This document shows, one piece after another, positions 53,992-62,365 of a stretch of DNA of 64,000 nucleotides (its first letter is position 1; every line of letters starts with the position of its first letter). The position numbers and the translations under genes were made by a program. The stretch spans positions 1 to 64,000 of the forward strand of contig NZ_AUEY01000011.1 of assembly GCF_000426225.1 (NCBI RefSeq). The letters are read 5' to 3'. This DNA is from Desulforegula conservatrix Mb1Pa (lineage in GTDB: Bacteria; Desulfobacterota; Desulfobacteria; Desulfobacterales; Desulforegulaceae). Below the pieces are notes generated by a model. It worked only from the letters and a program-made list of their open reading frames with translations. It had not been told where the DNA came from and searched no databases.

Positions 53992-54690
53992 ATGGAAACC
54001 AGAGACAAATACATTAAGGCATTGATGGATATAAGCAGAGCCATAAACTCTGATCTCTACCTTGAGGATCTGTTGAAGCTTATTGTTATGGTTACCGCCC
54101 AGGTTGCAGGTCTTAAAATCTGCTCCCTGTGGATAGTGGATGAGTCGGAAAATTATCCCGTAATAAGGCTCAAGGCGACCCAGGCCATTGATCAGGAATA
54201 CGTCAAAGACAGGGCGATATTCATGAATGAAGGTGTTGTGGGCCATGTCGCCTCCACAAAAAAGCCCATGGTCATAAAAGATGTCCTGAACGAGCCTTTA
54301 TTCAAAGAAAAGGAAATGGCCAGAAAGCTGAATCTCATTTCTATGCTGGGCATTCCGCTAACAGTAAAAAATGATCATGTGGTTGGCGTACTCAACTGTT
54401 TCACGGAACAACCGCATGACTTTTCGGAAAATGAGATATACATGATCACTGCGGTCGCCAACCAGGCGGCTGTGGCAATATACAACCAGGAACTGATCGT
54501 CAAGACAAGGGTCATACAGGAAGAGCTTGAGACGAGAAAGCTAGTGGAAAAGGCCAAGGAAATCATCATGATGAGAAAAAACATTTCAGGCCAGGATGCT
54601 TACAGATCCATTCAGAAACACAGCATGAACACGAGAAAGCCCATAAGGGAAGTGGCTGAAGCCATAGTTCTTTCGGAAAAGCTTTATTAA
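53992..54690 (+). CDS. GAF-ANTAR domain transcription antiterminator
   Basis: 232 residues. A GAF domain (about 10-160) is followed by a short helical linker and a C-terminal ANTAR domain (about 178-230: LVEKAKEIIMMRKNISGQDA, then AYRSIQKHSMNTRKPIREVA). ANTAR domains bind paired RNA hairpins and prevent termination; known examples control nitrogen and ethanolamine genes. GAF suggests a small-molecule or redox signal, with no receiver domain. It stands alone, close to the nitrogen-control block. I found no certain ANTAR-type paired hexaloop in the glnA leader. Confidence 0.88.
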   Translation: METRDKYIKALMDISRAINSDLYLEDLLKLIVMVTAQVAGLKICSLWIVDESENYPVIRLKATQAIDQEYVKDRAIFMNEGVVGHVASTKKPMVIKDVLNEPLFKEKEMARKLNLISMLGIPLTVKNDHVVGVLNCFTEQPHDFSENEIYMITAVANQAAVAIYNQELIVKTRVIQEELETRKLVEKAKEIIMMRKNISGQDAYRSIQKHSMNTRKPIREVAEAIVLSEKLY

Positions 54691-54738
54691 TCGTTTGCAG
54701 GTTTTTGTAATTGCTATCAAAGGCCCGGGGTTTAATAA

Positions 54739-55437
54739 GTGCGCCTGACAAAAAACAAAAAGTTTCGTTTTTTTCTATTACTGGTTTTCCTCGTTTTCTC
54801 ATATCATTTCTGGATTTTTTCCAAGGTTCTGTGGTTCATCAAATTTAATCCCAAATCAAGCGCATTTATGGAAAACAGTCTTGATGAAATGCAGGAGAAA
54901 AATACCCGGGCTGAATTGAAACACACCTGGATTTCCTACGAAAAAATATCTCAGAACATCAAAAAGGCCGTGATTGCCGCCGAAGACGCCAAATTCCTTT
55001 CCCATGAAGGGTTTGACTGGGATGCAATTCAGACGGCTTTCGAAAAAAACCTGAAAAAAGGCAGAATAGTCGCTGGGGGCTCCACAATCTCCCAGCAGCT
55101 TGCAAAGAATCTTTTCCTTTCAAAAAGCAGAAATCCGCTTCGCAAAATTGAGGAAGCAATCATCACATTCATGATAGAAAAAATGATGGCTAAAAGAAGG
55201 ATCCTCGAAATTTACCTTAATATTATAGAATGGGGAGAAGGGATTTTCGGGATTGAGGCAGCATCCCAGTATTATTTCAGACAGTCGTCATCAAATATAG
55301 ATGCGTTCCAGGCTGCGACCCTTGCGGCAATCATACCCAACCCAGTATATTTTCAGAGCAGGATCAACTCCACAAGGATCAAGAGAAAAACAGGCATTCT
55401 CTTGTTCAGGATGAAATCTGCCAGACCGCCTGAATAA
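54739..55437 (+). CDS. mtgA: Monofunctional peptidoglycan glycosyltransferase
   Basis: 232 residues with one N-terminal membrane helix (FFLLLVFLVFSYHFWIF) and a GT51 domain. Conserved motifs are IAAEDAKFLSHEGFD, with the catalytic Glu; GGSTISQQLAKNLFLS; and ILEIYLNIIEWGEGIFG. It polymerises lipid II into glycan strands without a transpeptidase domain. The start is GTG at 54739 with a weak GGGG site. It ends with standard family sequence and appears monocistronic. Confidence 0.93.
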   Translation: MRLTKNKKFRFFLLLVFLVFSYHFWIFSKVLWFIKFNPKSSAFMENSLDEMQEKNTRAELKHTWISYEKISQNIKKAVIAAEDAKFLSHEGFDWDAIQTAFEKNLKKGRIVAGGSTISQQLAKNLFLSKSRNPLRKIEEAIITFMIEKMMAKRRILEIYLNIIEWGEGIFGIEAASQYYFRQSSSNIDAFQAATLAAIIPNPVYFQSRINSTRIKRKTGILLFRMKSARPPE

Positions 55438-55752
55438 TGAACATGGGAAATCATTTAGCTCTGTTTATTTCTGTATCCCAATATTTGATGGAGTCGCAGA
55501 ATGCACCTTGGCTTATCTTCGGCCAAACATTGACCTTCTTCAGCCATCAGAAGATCCAGATACCACCGTCTTTTTTTGTGGTCCAGCATTTGAGACGTTT
55601 TCAAAAATGAAATGAGGGAAAACGATTCTGCAGGCTTAGGATGATAAGGAAAACAAATCAAAGCCGATGCCAGACAAATTTATCTTTACAGATCAATCTG
55701 TACTTTTAGGCGTTTAAGGTGCTAATAAAAAAATGAATGACCAGTAAATAGT
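55438..55752. other. Intergenic region with a doubtful minus-strand frame
   Basis: A 68-codon minus-strand frame (55455-55661, TTG start) is open here but has no ribosome site and no family I recognise. I see nothing else. Confidence 0.4.
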
Positions 55753-55872
55753 ATGGACTCGCAAAAATGGTGTCATTTGATGCAGGACTTGATCCGGCAT
55801 CAATTCTTTCCAGTTAATGCTGAATCGGCTTTCTCTGGAATAACTGAAATCGGACTTTTTGAGCTTTATCAG
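55753..55872. repeat. Dispersed inverted-repeat element, copy 11 (degenerate)
   Basis: GGACTCGCAAAAATGGTGTC ... ATCGGACTTTTTGAGC retains the ends, with a diverged middle. Confidence 0.55.
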
Positions 55873-55930
55873 GTTGTTATTCAAAACTCACTAAGTTTAG
55901 AAGTGCCCTTTAGTTTGAAAGTCATACACT

Positions 55931-56632
55931 ATGATTAAAGATCTTTCTGAAATAGCTGATTATCTTGAAATTTCTAGGGCTACCCTTGAACGATGGATTT
56001 ATCAGGGAAAAATCCCGGTTTCTCTAAGGGACAACTCCTGTGAATTTGATCTAAGAATTCTTCAAAAGTGGGCAGCCAGCAGAAAAATAAATTTCAAATT
56101 AGATCATTATAAATCACCTTTTGCCAATGATTTGCAGAATAAACAAGACCGTTTCCTTTCCGATTCCGTAAGGATAGGCGGGATTTTTTATAATGTTGAA
56201 GCAGACAGCCTTGAGTCAGTTCTTAAAAAAATATCTGGTCTGGCTCCTGTTTCAGGAATCGAGGCCAGAGATATACTTGCACAGTCGATCATGGAAAGAG
56301 AGATGATTCGATCAACGGGTGTGGGGATGGGAATTGCTATTCCACACATACAAAAACCAATGCCTGATATATTCCCTCAGTCATTTGTAACTGTATGCTT
56401 TTTAAAAAATCCCATAGATTTTTTAGCTACAGACGGCAAACTAGTAACTGTAATTTTTCTTCTGGTTGCTTCCTCACCCCAGAAGCATTTACAGCTTTTG
56501 TCAAGATTGTCATTTTGCCTTAAAAACAAGGACTTCATGGATTTAATAGCAAAATGCCCAAATGTCGAAGAATTCATCTCGGTACTAACTTCCCTGGAAC
56601 TTCAGTTAACCAATCAAAAAAAATCATCATGA
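55931..56632 (+). CDS. HTH plus PTS EIIA(Fru/Mtl)-type protein
   Basis: 233 residues. Residues 1-50 resemble an excisionase/MerR-like DNA-binding helix set (ADYLEISRATLERWIYQGKI). Residues 75-225 form a PTS EIIA type-2 domain with GIAIPHIQKP, whose histidine is the usual phosphorylation site. Such stand-alone EIIA (PtsN-like) proteins regulate rather than transport sugars, and PtsN is linked to potassium and nitrogen control. The last codon overlaps the ClC gene start (ATGA), so the two are translated together. It may regulate or sense for the channel. Confidence 0.82.
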   Translation: MIKDLSEIADYLEISRATLERWIYQGKIPVSLRDNSCEFDLRILQKWAASRKINFKLDHYKSPFANDLQNKQDRFLSDSVRIGGIFYNVEADSLESVLKKISGLAPVSGIEARDILAQSIMEREMIRSTGVGMGIAIPHIQKPMPDIFPQSFVTVCFLKNPIDFLATDGKLVTVIFLLVASSPQKHLQLLSRLSFCLKNKDFMDLIAKCPNVEEFISVLTSLELQLTNQKKSS

Positions 56633-58371
56633 ATAAAATATTCAAGTCATTTTTACGTTTTTTTTTATTTCCGCGATATGATGACCGTCTGATTCTCATA
56701 ATAGCCGGTGCTTTCACAGGAATTTGCAGTGGTATTGCCGCGGTCTTTCTTGCCAAATCCATTCATTTCATAACCGAGCTTCTTTATGGGGGAACATTTG
56801 GCTGGTACTCTGTTCTTTTTCCAGCTTGCGGAGCATTTCTTTCTGCTCTTGTTTTGTACAAAGTATTCAAGGATGAAGGCGCTCATGGAGTTCCCGATGT
56901 CATTTACAGCGTATCAAAGTTTGGAGGCGCATTAAAGCTCCGCAGCAGTCTTTCAAGACTTATTTCAAGTGCATTGACAATTGGAAGCGGAGGATCGGCA
57001 GGGCCTGAAGCGCCCGTGGTAATGAGCGGCGCGTCCATAGGCTCAAATATTGCGAAACTCTTCAAATTAAACAGCAGACAAAGAATCATTCTTGTTGGAT
57101 GTGGAACGGCAGGGGCCATATCAGCCATATTTAATGCCCCTATTTCAGGTATGATTTTCACGCTTGAGATCATAATAGGAGAATGGCACTCAAGAAATAT
57201 AATCCCCATAGCCGTAGCAGCTGTGACAGGAGCCCAGACCGGATGGTTTTTAAAGGGCAAAAAATCGGTTTTTATCATTGAAAATGCCTTCAATTTTGAA
57301 CTTCATGACATTGTATCCTGCATTGGCCTCGCAATTTTTACAGGTCTTGCCTCAATTCTGTTGACCAGACTAATGAGGGGAATGAGCCGATTAACTTCTC
57401 GAATAAAGCTGCCTGTATGGTGCAAGGCTCCCATAGGCGGCCTGATGGTCGGAGTTATAGGTCTCTTATATCCTTATATTCTGGGTGAAGGATATGAAGG
57501 CATTCAAATGATGATCGAGGGCAATTTTGACAGACCAGACTATATTATATGGTTTTTGTTTCTTCCTGCTTTTTATATTCTTCTTAAATCAATTGCTACG
57601 TCCCTTACAATTGAATGGGGAGGCAGCGGAGGAATATTTGCTCCAAGCCTCGTCATAGGAGCTTTTACCGGAGTTTTTTATTATCGCGTTCTTTCTTTTT
57701 TACTGCCTGGCTATATTTGGGCCGGAGAAGGCTGGTATGCGCTGATAGGAATGACGGGGCTTATTGCAGGTATCATGCAGGCCCCATTAACAGGTATTTT
57801 TCTTGTCGTTGAAATAACGGGTGGCTACGGAATTATAGTACCTCTTATTCTGGTTTCAGCAATATCATCCCATTTTTGCCGATTTTTTGAGCCAGCATCA
57901 ATTTACCTAAGGTCTTTGGTGGAAAATGGTAAACTATTAAGGCCAGGTACAGATGAAAGAGTCTTATCAGATCTAACTGTCATGGAACTTATCGAAAAAG
58001 ACTGTCAGGTTATTGGCCAGCATATGATTCTAAGAGAGCTTGTCTTAATGCTCAAAGAAACAAGAAGAAATTATTTTTCTGTAAAAGATGAGGTTTCGGG
58101 AAAATTTGTGGGGATGGTTCATTTGAATGATATAAGACCGTATCTTATGGATGATCTTATATATGATAATGTCTTTGTTTATCAGATAATGCATACAGAT
58201 GTTCAGACCATCGGCTTAGATGAGGATCTCACAAAGGTACTTGAACTAATGGACTACCATGGGCTGTTCAGTATCCCTGTCGTTGTAGACGGATATTTTG
58301 AAGGAATGATCTCAAAAGCTACTCTTCTTGACAGATACAGAAAGGAACTCAGGGTTCAGACAGCCTTCTGA
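56629..58371 (+). CDS. ClC-family chloride channel/antiporter with C-terminal CBS pair
   Basis: 580 residues from the ATG at 56629, overlapping the upstream stop; a longer in-frame start would extend into the EIIA gene. About ten to twelve membrane segments carry ClC motifs: GSGGSAGPEAPVVMSG, where the gating glutamate of the usual GREGP is kept as GPEAP; WGGSGGIFAPSLVIGA; and GLIAGIMQAPLTG. The C-terminus has two CBS repeats (VMELIEKDCQVIG and VFVYQIMHTDV-like). It moves chloride, possibly in exchange for protons. It is coupled to the EIIA-like gene and lies near YitT and nhaA. Confidence 0.88.
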   Translation: MNKIFKSFLRFFLFPRYDDRLILIIAGAFTGICSGIAAVFLAKSIHFITELLYGGTFGWYSVLFPACGAFLSALVLYKVFKDEGAHGVPDVIYSVSKFGGALKLRSSLSRLISSALTIGSGGSAGPEAPVVMSGASIGSNIAKLFKLNSRQRIILVGCGTAGAISAIFNAPISGMIFTLEIIIGEWHSRNIIPIAVAAVTGAQTGWFLKGKKSVFIIENAFNFELHDIVSCIGLAIFTGLASILLTRLMRGMSRLTSRIKLPVWCKAPIGGLMVGVIGLLYPYILGEGYEGIQMMIEGNFDRPDYIIWFLFLPAFYILLKSIATSLTIEWGGSGGIFAPSLVIGAFTGVFYYRVLSFLLPGYIWAGEGWYALIGMTGLIAGIMQAPLTGIFLVVEITGGYGIIVPLILVSAISSHFCRFFEPASIYLRSLVENGKLLRPGTDERVLSDLTVMELIEKDCQVIGQHMILRELVLMLKETRRNYFSVKDEVSGKFVGMVHLNDIRPYLMDDLIYDNVFVYQIMHTDVQTIGLDEDLTKVLELMDYHGLFSIPVVVDGYFEGMISKATLLDRYRKELRVQTAF

Positions 58372-58857
58372 TTCTATTGTTGGTATTAATATTGCTTTTA
58401 CTGATAAAATTATATTTTTTAAAAAAATATTAGTGCGTTGCAAATGCATGACATTGGCCTGTAGCCCAAACTAAATAAATCATATATATAAAAGGAGGTG
58501 GCGGAGATGCTTTGACAGGATCAATATAAGAATCAGCATTGCTCAATAACTGAAATATCATATTTGCTATATTAATAATCCTTTTAACGGATTATCCCTC
58601 TATTATAAATATTGTTGAACCTTGCCTATTATCTGGTTCTCAAACAAAAATTATAGATAAATCCCATCAATGCTGTCGGTGAAAACAAGATGAAGAATTC
58701 CTGCCAAGGAGTTACTCTTTATTATTTTATCAATCTGTTATCTCTGTTTTTAGAGTGTAACATATTGTAAATAAAGAAGATGTGAATTATTGTGGGTCTT
58801 TTATAACCAGTTGTATATTTTTTATACATATAATTTGCGTGCAGTGGATATTTTAGA
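58372..58857. other. Long AT-rich intergenic region
   Basis: About 490 bases without a gene. It holds a strong but isolated AAAGGAGG followed by ATG-CTT-TGA at 58507, a short dyad ATAATCC/GGATTAT (58575-58595), and TGTATA-TTTTT-TATACA (58812-58828) next to a TATAAT-like element. Confidence 0.45.
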
Positions 58858-58908
58858 AACCGGTGGCGTACAGACCCAGGCGCGTTTACGTGGCAACCGG
58901 TATTTTTT
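58858..58908 (+). promoter_or_regulatory. GC-rich leader hairpin with T-run upstream of the aminomutase gene
   Basis: ACCGGT (58859-58864) pairs with ACCGGT (58896-58901), with an inner CGTA/TACG pairing, and is followed by ATTTTTTAG. It resembles an attenuator, 62 bases before the ATG. A palindrome CTTATATTATAAG follows at 58919-58931. Confidence 0.45.
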
Positions 58909-58970
58909 AGCTTGTGACCTTATATTATAAGCATGAGCCTTATTGGAAATCCTGGGAAAAGGAGTAAAAA

Positions 58971-60758
58971 ATGACCTTAAACATATTCAATATGGAGGAA
59001 TGCCTTAGAGAAGGTAGAACAATACTTAGTAATATCAAAGACTGCATTGACCTTGAGTCGGTAAGATCAATCCTTTATGCCTCAGTAACAGGTATCCAGT
59101 ATGAAAGTTTCGGACAGAACAGAAACAGGTGCACCGATCATCAAAAAATTATAATTCGCGATTGTTCCAGGGCTTTCAGGGCTCTGCTATCCAGAAGATC
59201 AGACAGCTTGGTTGGTTTTAGTGTTACCCAGGTGCTGTGGGATCTGTCAAGAGGCATAGATCGAAGTGATTTATCAGAAGCTTTTTATGCTGAAATCATT
59301 CACCTTTTCAGGGGGCTAAAGGGGCTAGCCAATTCTTCTGAGCCAGACGAGTCTACCATGACAGGGCTGAAAGGCCGCGAAGCTGCTGTTGCAAGATCCA
59401 ACGAACTCGACAGAATATGGGGCAAAATTGAGCATGTTATGTCAAGATATCACGATGGTTTTTCTGAGGATGCAGTTAGCAGAAGAAACGAAAGGCGCGG
59501 GCATATCCTTGAAAAAACCCGAGGTTCTGAAAATGACTGGAACAACTGGCACTGGCAGGTCAAAAATATAATAACAGACTCTGACAGGCTTTCATCAATG
59601 GTGAATCTGAATGAATCTGAGTTTGAAGCAGTAAAAAAGGCTGTTGCAGCCCGTCTCCCATTTGGAGTCACTCCCTATTACGCATCACTTATGGACAATG
59701 ATCCTGAAAAAGGCAGGGACATGGCAATAAGGGCACAAGTAATCCCGACTCCTTACTATGTTGAAAAAATGGCGGCGCACGGAGATAACAGGGCCGCAGC
59801 ATTTGATTTTATGCTTGAGGCAGATACATCTCCGGTTGATCTTGTCACAAGAAGATATCCTGCGATTGTTATTTTGAAGCCTTTTAATACCTGTCCTCAG
59901 ATTTGTGTTTACTGTCAGAGAAACTGGGAAATAGATCAGGCAATGGCTCCCGGCTCAATGGCAGGTAAGAAAAAAATAGAAGAAGCCTGCAAATGGATTG
60001 AAGATCATCCTTCAATTAAGGAGGTTCTTGTTACTGGCGGAGATCCACTTGCAATGTCTGATCGGGCTATTGAGTCCATCCTTGAAAGACTATCCTTGAT
60101 CCGTCATGTGGAAATGATCCGAATCGGCTCAAGGACTCCTGTCACATTGCCAATGCGTATTACGGCAAAATTTGCTGAGATGCTTGGAAAATTTCGCAAA
60201 CCAGGGATAAGAGATATCTGCGTCGTCACCCATATAGAGCATGTTTATGAAGTCACCCCGGAACTAGTCACAGCGGTTGAACTCCTTAAAAGACAAGGAA
60301 TAGGAGTTTATAACCAGCATGTCTTTACTTTCCATGTTTCAAGGCGATTCGAGGCTTCGGCCCTTCGTAGGCTTTTGCGTAAATGCGGAATAGATCCTTA
60401 TTATACATTCGCTCCAAAGGCTAAGGAAGAAACCGATGAATACAGGGTTCCGCTTGCAAGAATCCTTCAGGAGCAAAAGGAAGAGTCTCGTCTTATGCCA
60501 GGCACAAGACGAACCGATGAGCCTGTATATAATGTTCCAGGACTCGGCAAGAATTATTTAAGGGCTCTTCAGCACAGGGATTTGATTTCTATCCTTCCAG
60601 ATGGCTCAAGGGTTTATGAATTCCATCCATGGGAAAAAAATATCATAAAAAGAGATTCATATTTAGGTTCAGATATTCCAATTCTCACATATCTTTCAAG
60701 ACTCAGGTCAATTGGCGAAAACCCAGATGACTATTCAAGTATCTGGTATTATTTCTGA
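58971..60758 (+). CDS. KamA-family radical SAM aminomutase, glutamate 2,3-aminomutase-like
   Basis: 595 residues. The SAM cluster motif is CPQICVYC (C308, C312, C315), and PLP should be held by K527 in VPGLGK. In lysine 2,3-aminomutase two aspartates (D293, D330) bind the substrate's side-chain amine. Aligning YYTFAPK with the LAM segment puts K483 at the first position, and YNVPG puts N521 at the second. Lys and Asn there are what characterises glutamate 2,3-aminomutase. The predicted reaction is L-glutamate to L-beta-glutamate. A 290-residue N-terminal extension is unrecognised. It is followed by a divergent glutamine synthetase after a dispersed repeat. GGAG precedes the ATG. Confidence 0.85.
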   Translation: MTLNIFNMEECLREGRTILSNIKDCIDLESVRSILYASVTGIQYESFGQNRNRCTDHQKIIIRDCSRAFRALLSRRSDSLVGFSVTQVLWDLSRGIDRSDLSEAFYAEIIHLFRGLKGLANSSEPDESTMTGLKGREAAVARSNELDRIWGKIEHVMSRYHDGFSEDAVSRRNERRGHILEKTRGSENDWNNWHWQVKNIITDSDRLSSMVNLNESEFEAVKKAVAARLPFGVTPYYASLMDNDPEKGRDMAIRAQVIPTPYYVEKMAAHGDNRAAAFDFMLEADTSPVDLVTRRYPAIVILKPFNTCPQICVYCQRNWEIDQAMAPGSMAGKKKIEEACKWIEDHPSIKEVLVTGGDPLAMSDRAIESILERLSLIRHVEMIRIGSRTPVTLPMRITAKFAEMLGKFRKPGIRDICVVTHIEHVYEVTPELVTAVELLKRQGIGVYNQHVFTFHVSRRFEASALRRLLRKCGIDPYYTFAPKAKEETDEYRVPLARILQEQKEESRLMPGTRRTDEPVYNVPGLGKNYLRALQHRDLISILPDGSRVYEFHPWEKNIIKRDSYLGSDIPILTYLSRLRSIGENPDDYSSIWYYF

Positions 60759-60772
60759 GATTTAAGCTTGGC

Positions 60773-60901
60773 AAGGTCGCAAAAAGTTCGCTTCTCGTCA
60801 TTTCGGCGCAGGCCGGAATCCAGAAGTATCTGAATATACTGGATGCCGGGCCAAGCCCAGCATGACGCCGATGCCTTTTTTTGACTTTTTGCGAGACCAC
60901 C
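60773..60901. repeat. Dispersed inverted-repeat element, copy 12, with target duplication
   Basis: A full copy, CGCAAAAAGTTCGCTTCTCG ... GACTTTTTGCGAG. It is flanked by the direct repeat AAGCTTGGC at 60764-60772 and 60902-60910, which looks like a 9-bp target-site duplication. Confidence 0.85.
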
Positions 60902-60978
60902 AAGCTTGGCTTATGATCAACGCTGACATGGACATAAAAGATTAAACCCATCTGACAATTAGACGACAGAGGACTATC

Positions 60979-62304
60979 ATGAATTATTCTGAAATGACAG
61001 ACCATGACATGGAACTCACCAAAATTTTCTTCTGTGATCTCAACGGAAGGACAATGAACCTTTCAGTAAATGGTATGGGATTAGATAACATAGAAAAAAA
61101 TGGAATAGGATTTGACGGAAGTTCAATTGCAGGCTTTGCAAGTGTCGAAAATAGCGACCGGCTTCTTTTTCCCTTGAAAGAAAGTTTTAAGAAGATCGAA
61201 TTCAAGGGAGAATCCATTAAATTTTTCATAGGCAAAATCTGCGATGAACAAGGTAAAAGATCAGATATAGATGCGAGAGCAATTCTTGAAAAAATTCTTG
61301 AAAAAGCAAGAAATAATTATGGATTTAGTTTTCTTGCAGGTCCTGAGCATGAATTCTTTTTGCTAAAAGGTAATGAATTTGAGCTGACAGGAGAGCCGGT
61401 AAATAAAAAGGCCCATTCTGACATGGCCGGATACTGTCATTCCCAGCCCCATGACAGGGGGGGACAAATAAGGCATCGGATAACCAAAATTCTGCAAGGC
61501 TGTGGAGTAAACTACGAAAAAACACATCATGAGGTGACTCCTTCCCAGCATGAAATTAACCTCGAATGTTGCGATCCTCTCGAGGCAGGAGACAGGACAG
61601 TCCTTTTTTCATATATTGCCAAAAAAGTTGCCATGAAAAACGGATTCTACGCCACATTCATGCCAAAACCCTTTGACAGTCTAAACAGAAGCGCACTCCA
61701 TATTCATCTGTCAATGATGGATAGCGAAGGGAATAACCTTTTTCACAGACAGGGTGCTGAATACAACCTGAGCGATGAAGCAAAATATTTCATGGGAGGA
61801 ATACTCAAATATGCAAGAGAAACCTCTGTGATAATGGCTTCTACCTATAATTCCTACAAGGCATATATCGCTGAAAAGGAAGCTCCTGTCCTTAGAAGCT
61901 GGGGGTTCAGGAATAGAAGTTCCATGATAAGGATTCCATACACAGTTAGTCCACAAAACACACGAATAGAACTTAGAAGTCCGGATCCTTCAGGAAATGT
62001 ATACCTTCAGCTTGCAGCCTTTATAGGGATGGGGTTAAAGGGGATAGAGGAAAAAACAGATTGCGGCAACCCTGATAGCGGGAGTGCATATGACAAATAC
62101 CGAAACTCGAGAAAAATATGGGATGAAAGATTTTTGCCCAAGAGCCTTTACGAGGCTCTTGTCGAGGCTGAAAAAAGTGATTTTCTCAAGGATTTCCTTG
62201 GGAAGACAATCTATGATAATTATATACGCCTCAAGACAGAGGAGTGGGAAGAGCACAGAACCCATATAACTCCGCGCGAGCACAAAAAATATCTTGACCT
62301 TTAA
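60979..62304 (+). CDS. Glutamine synthetase-like ligase with altered substrate site
   Basis: 441 residues of GSI fold. ATP- and metal-binding motifs are retained: GIGFDGSSIAG, GPEHEFFLL, HHEVTPSQHE, NRSSMIRIP and ELRSPDPSGN. The glutamate-binding loop differs: the canonical NGSGMH is NRSALH (R237 where Gly265 is expected), and the canonical [12 protein letters not shown] is SYKAYIAEKEAP (A295 where Arg321 is expected). The adenylylation tyrosine region is missing. It may ligate ammonia to a different acid; next to a glutamate-2,3-aminomutase-like gene, beta-glutamate is the natural guess. A polyamine- or other gamma-glutamyl ligase is the alternative. Confidence 0.85.
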   Translation: MNYSEMTDHDMELTKIFFCDLNGRTMNLSVNGMGLDNIEKNGIGFDGSSIAGFASVENSDRLLFPLKESFKKIEFKGESIKFFIGKICDEQGKRSDIDARAILEKILEKARNNYGFSFLAGPEHEFFLLKGNEFELTGEPVNKKAHSDMAGYCHSQPHDRGGQIRHRITKILQGCGVNYEKTHHEVTPSQHEINLECCDPLEAGDRTVLFSYIAKKVAMKNGFYATFMPKPFDSLNRSALHIHLSMMDSEGNNLFHRQGAEYNLSDEAKYFMGGILKYARETSVIMASTYNSYKAYIAEKEAPVLRSWGFRNRSSMIRIPYTVSPQNTRIELRSPDPSGNVYLQLAAFIGMGLKGIEEKTDCGNPDSGSAYDKYRNSRKIWDERFLPKSLYEALVEAEKSDFLKDFLGKTIYDNYIRLKTEEWEEHRTHITPREHKKYLDL

Positions 62305-62365
62305 ATGAGAATTCTGTCTGCGGCAAGCTTCCGGCGGGACAAAAAATACTGGAATGGAGGGACTG

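Noticed and set aside
55455-55661. 68-codon minus-strand frame
   Set aside because: TTG start, no ribosome site, no family resemblance; kept only as a remark for the gap.
58507-58515. ATG-CTT-TGA after a strong AAAGGAGG site, perhaps a selenoprotein start
   Set aside because: The frame after TGA is only about 20 codons, with no SECIS-like hairpin or recognised protein.
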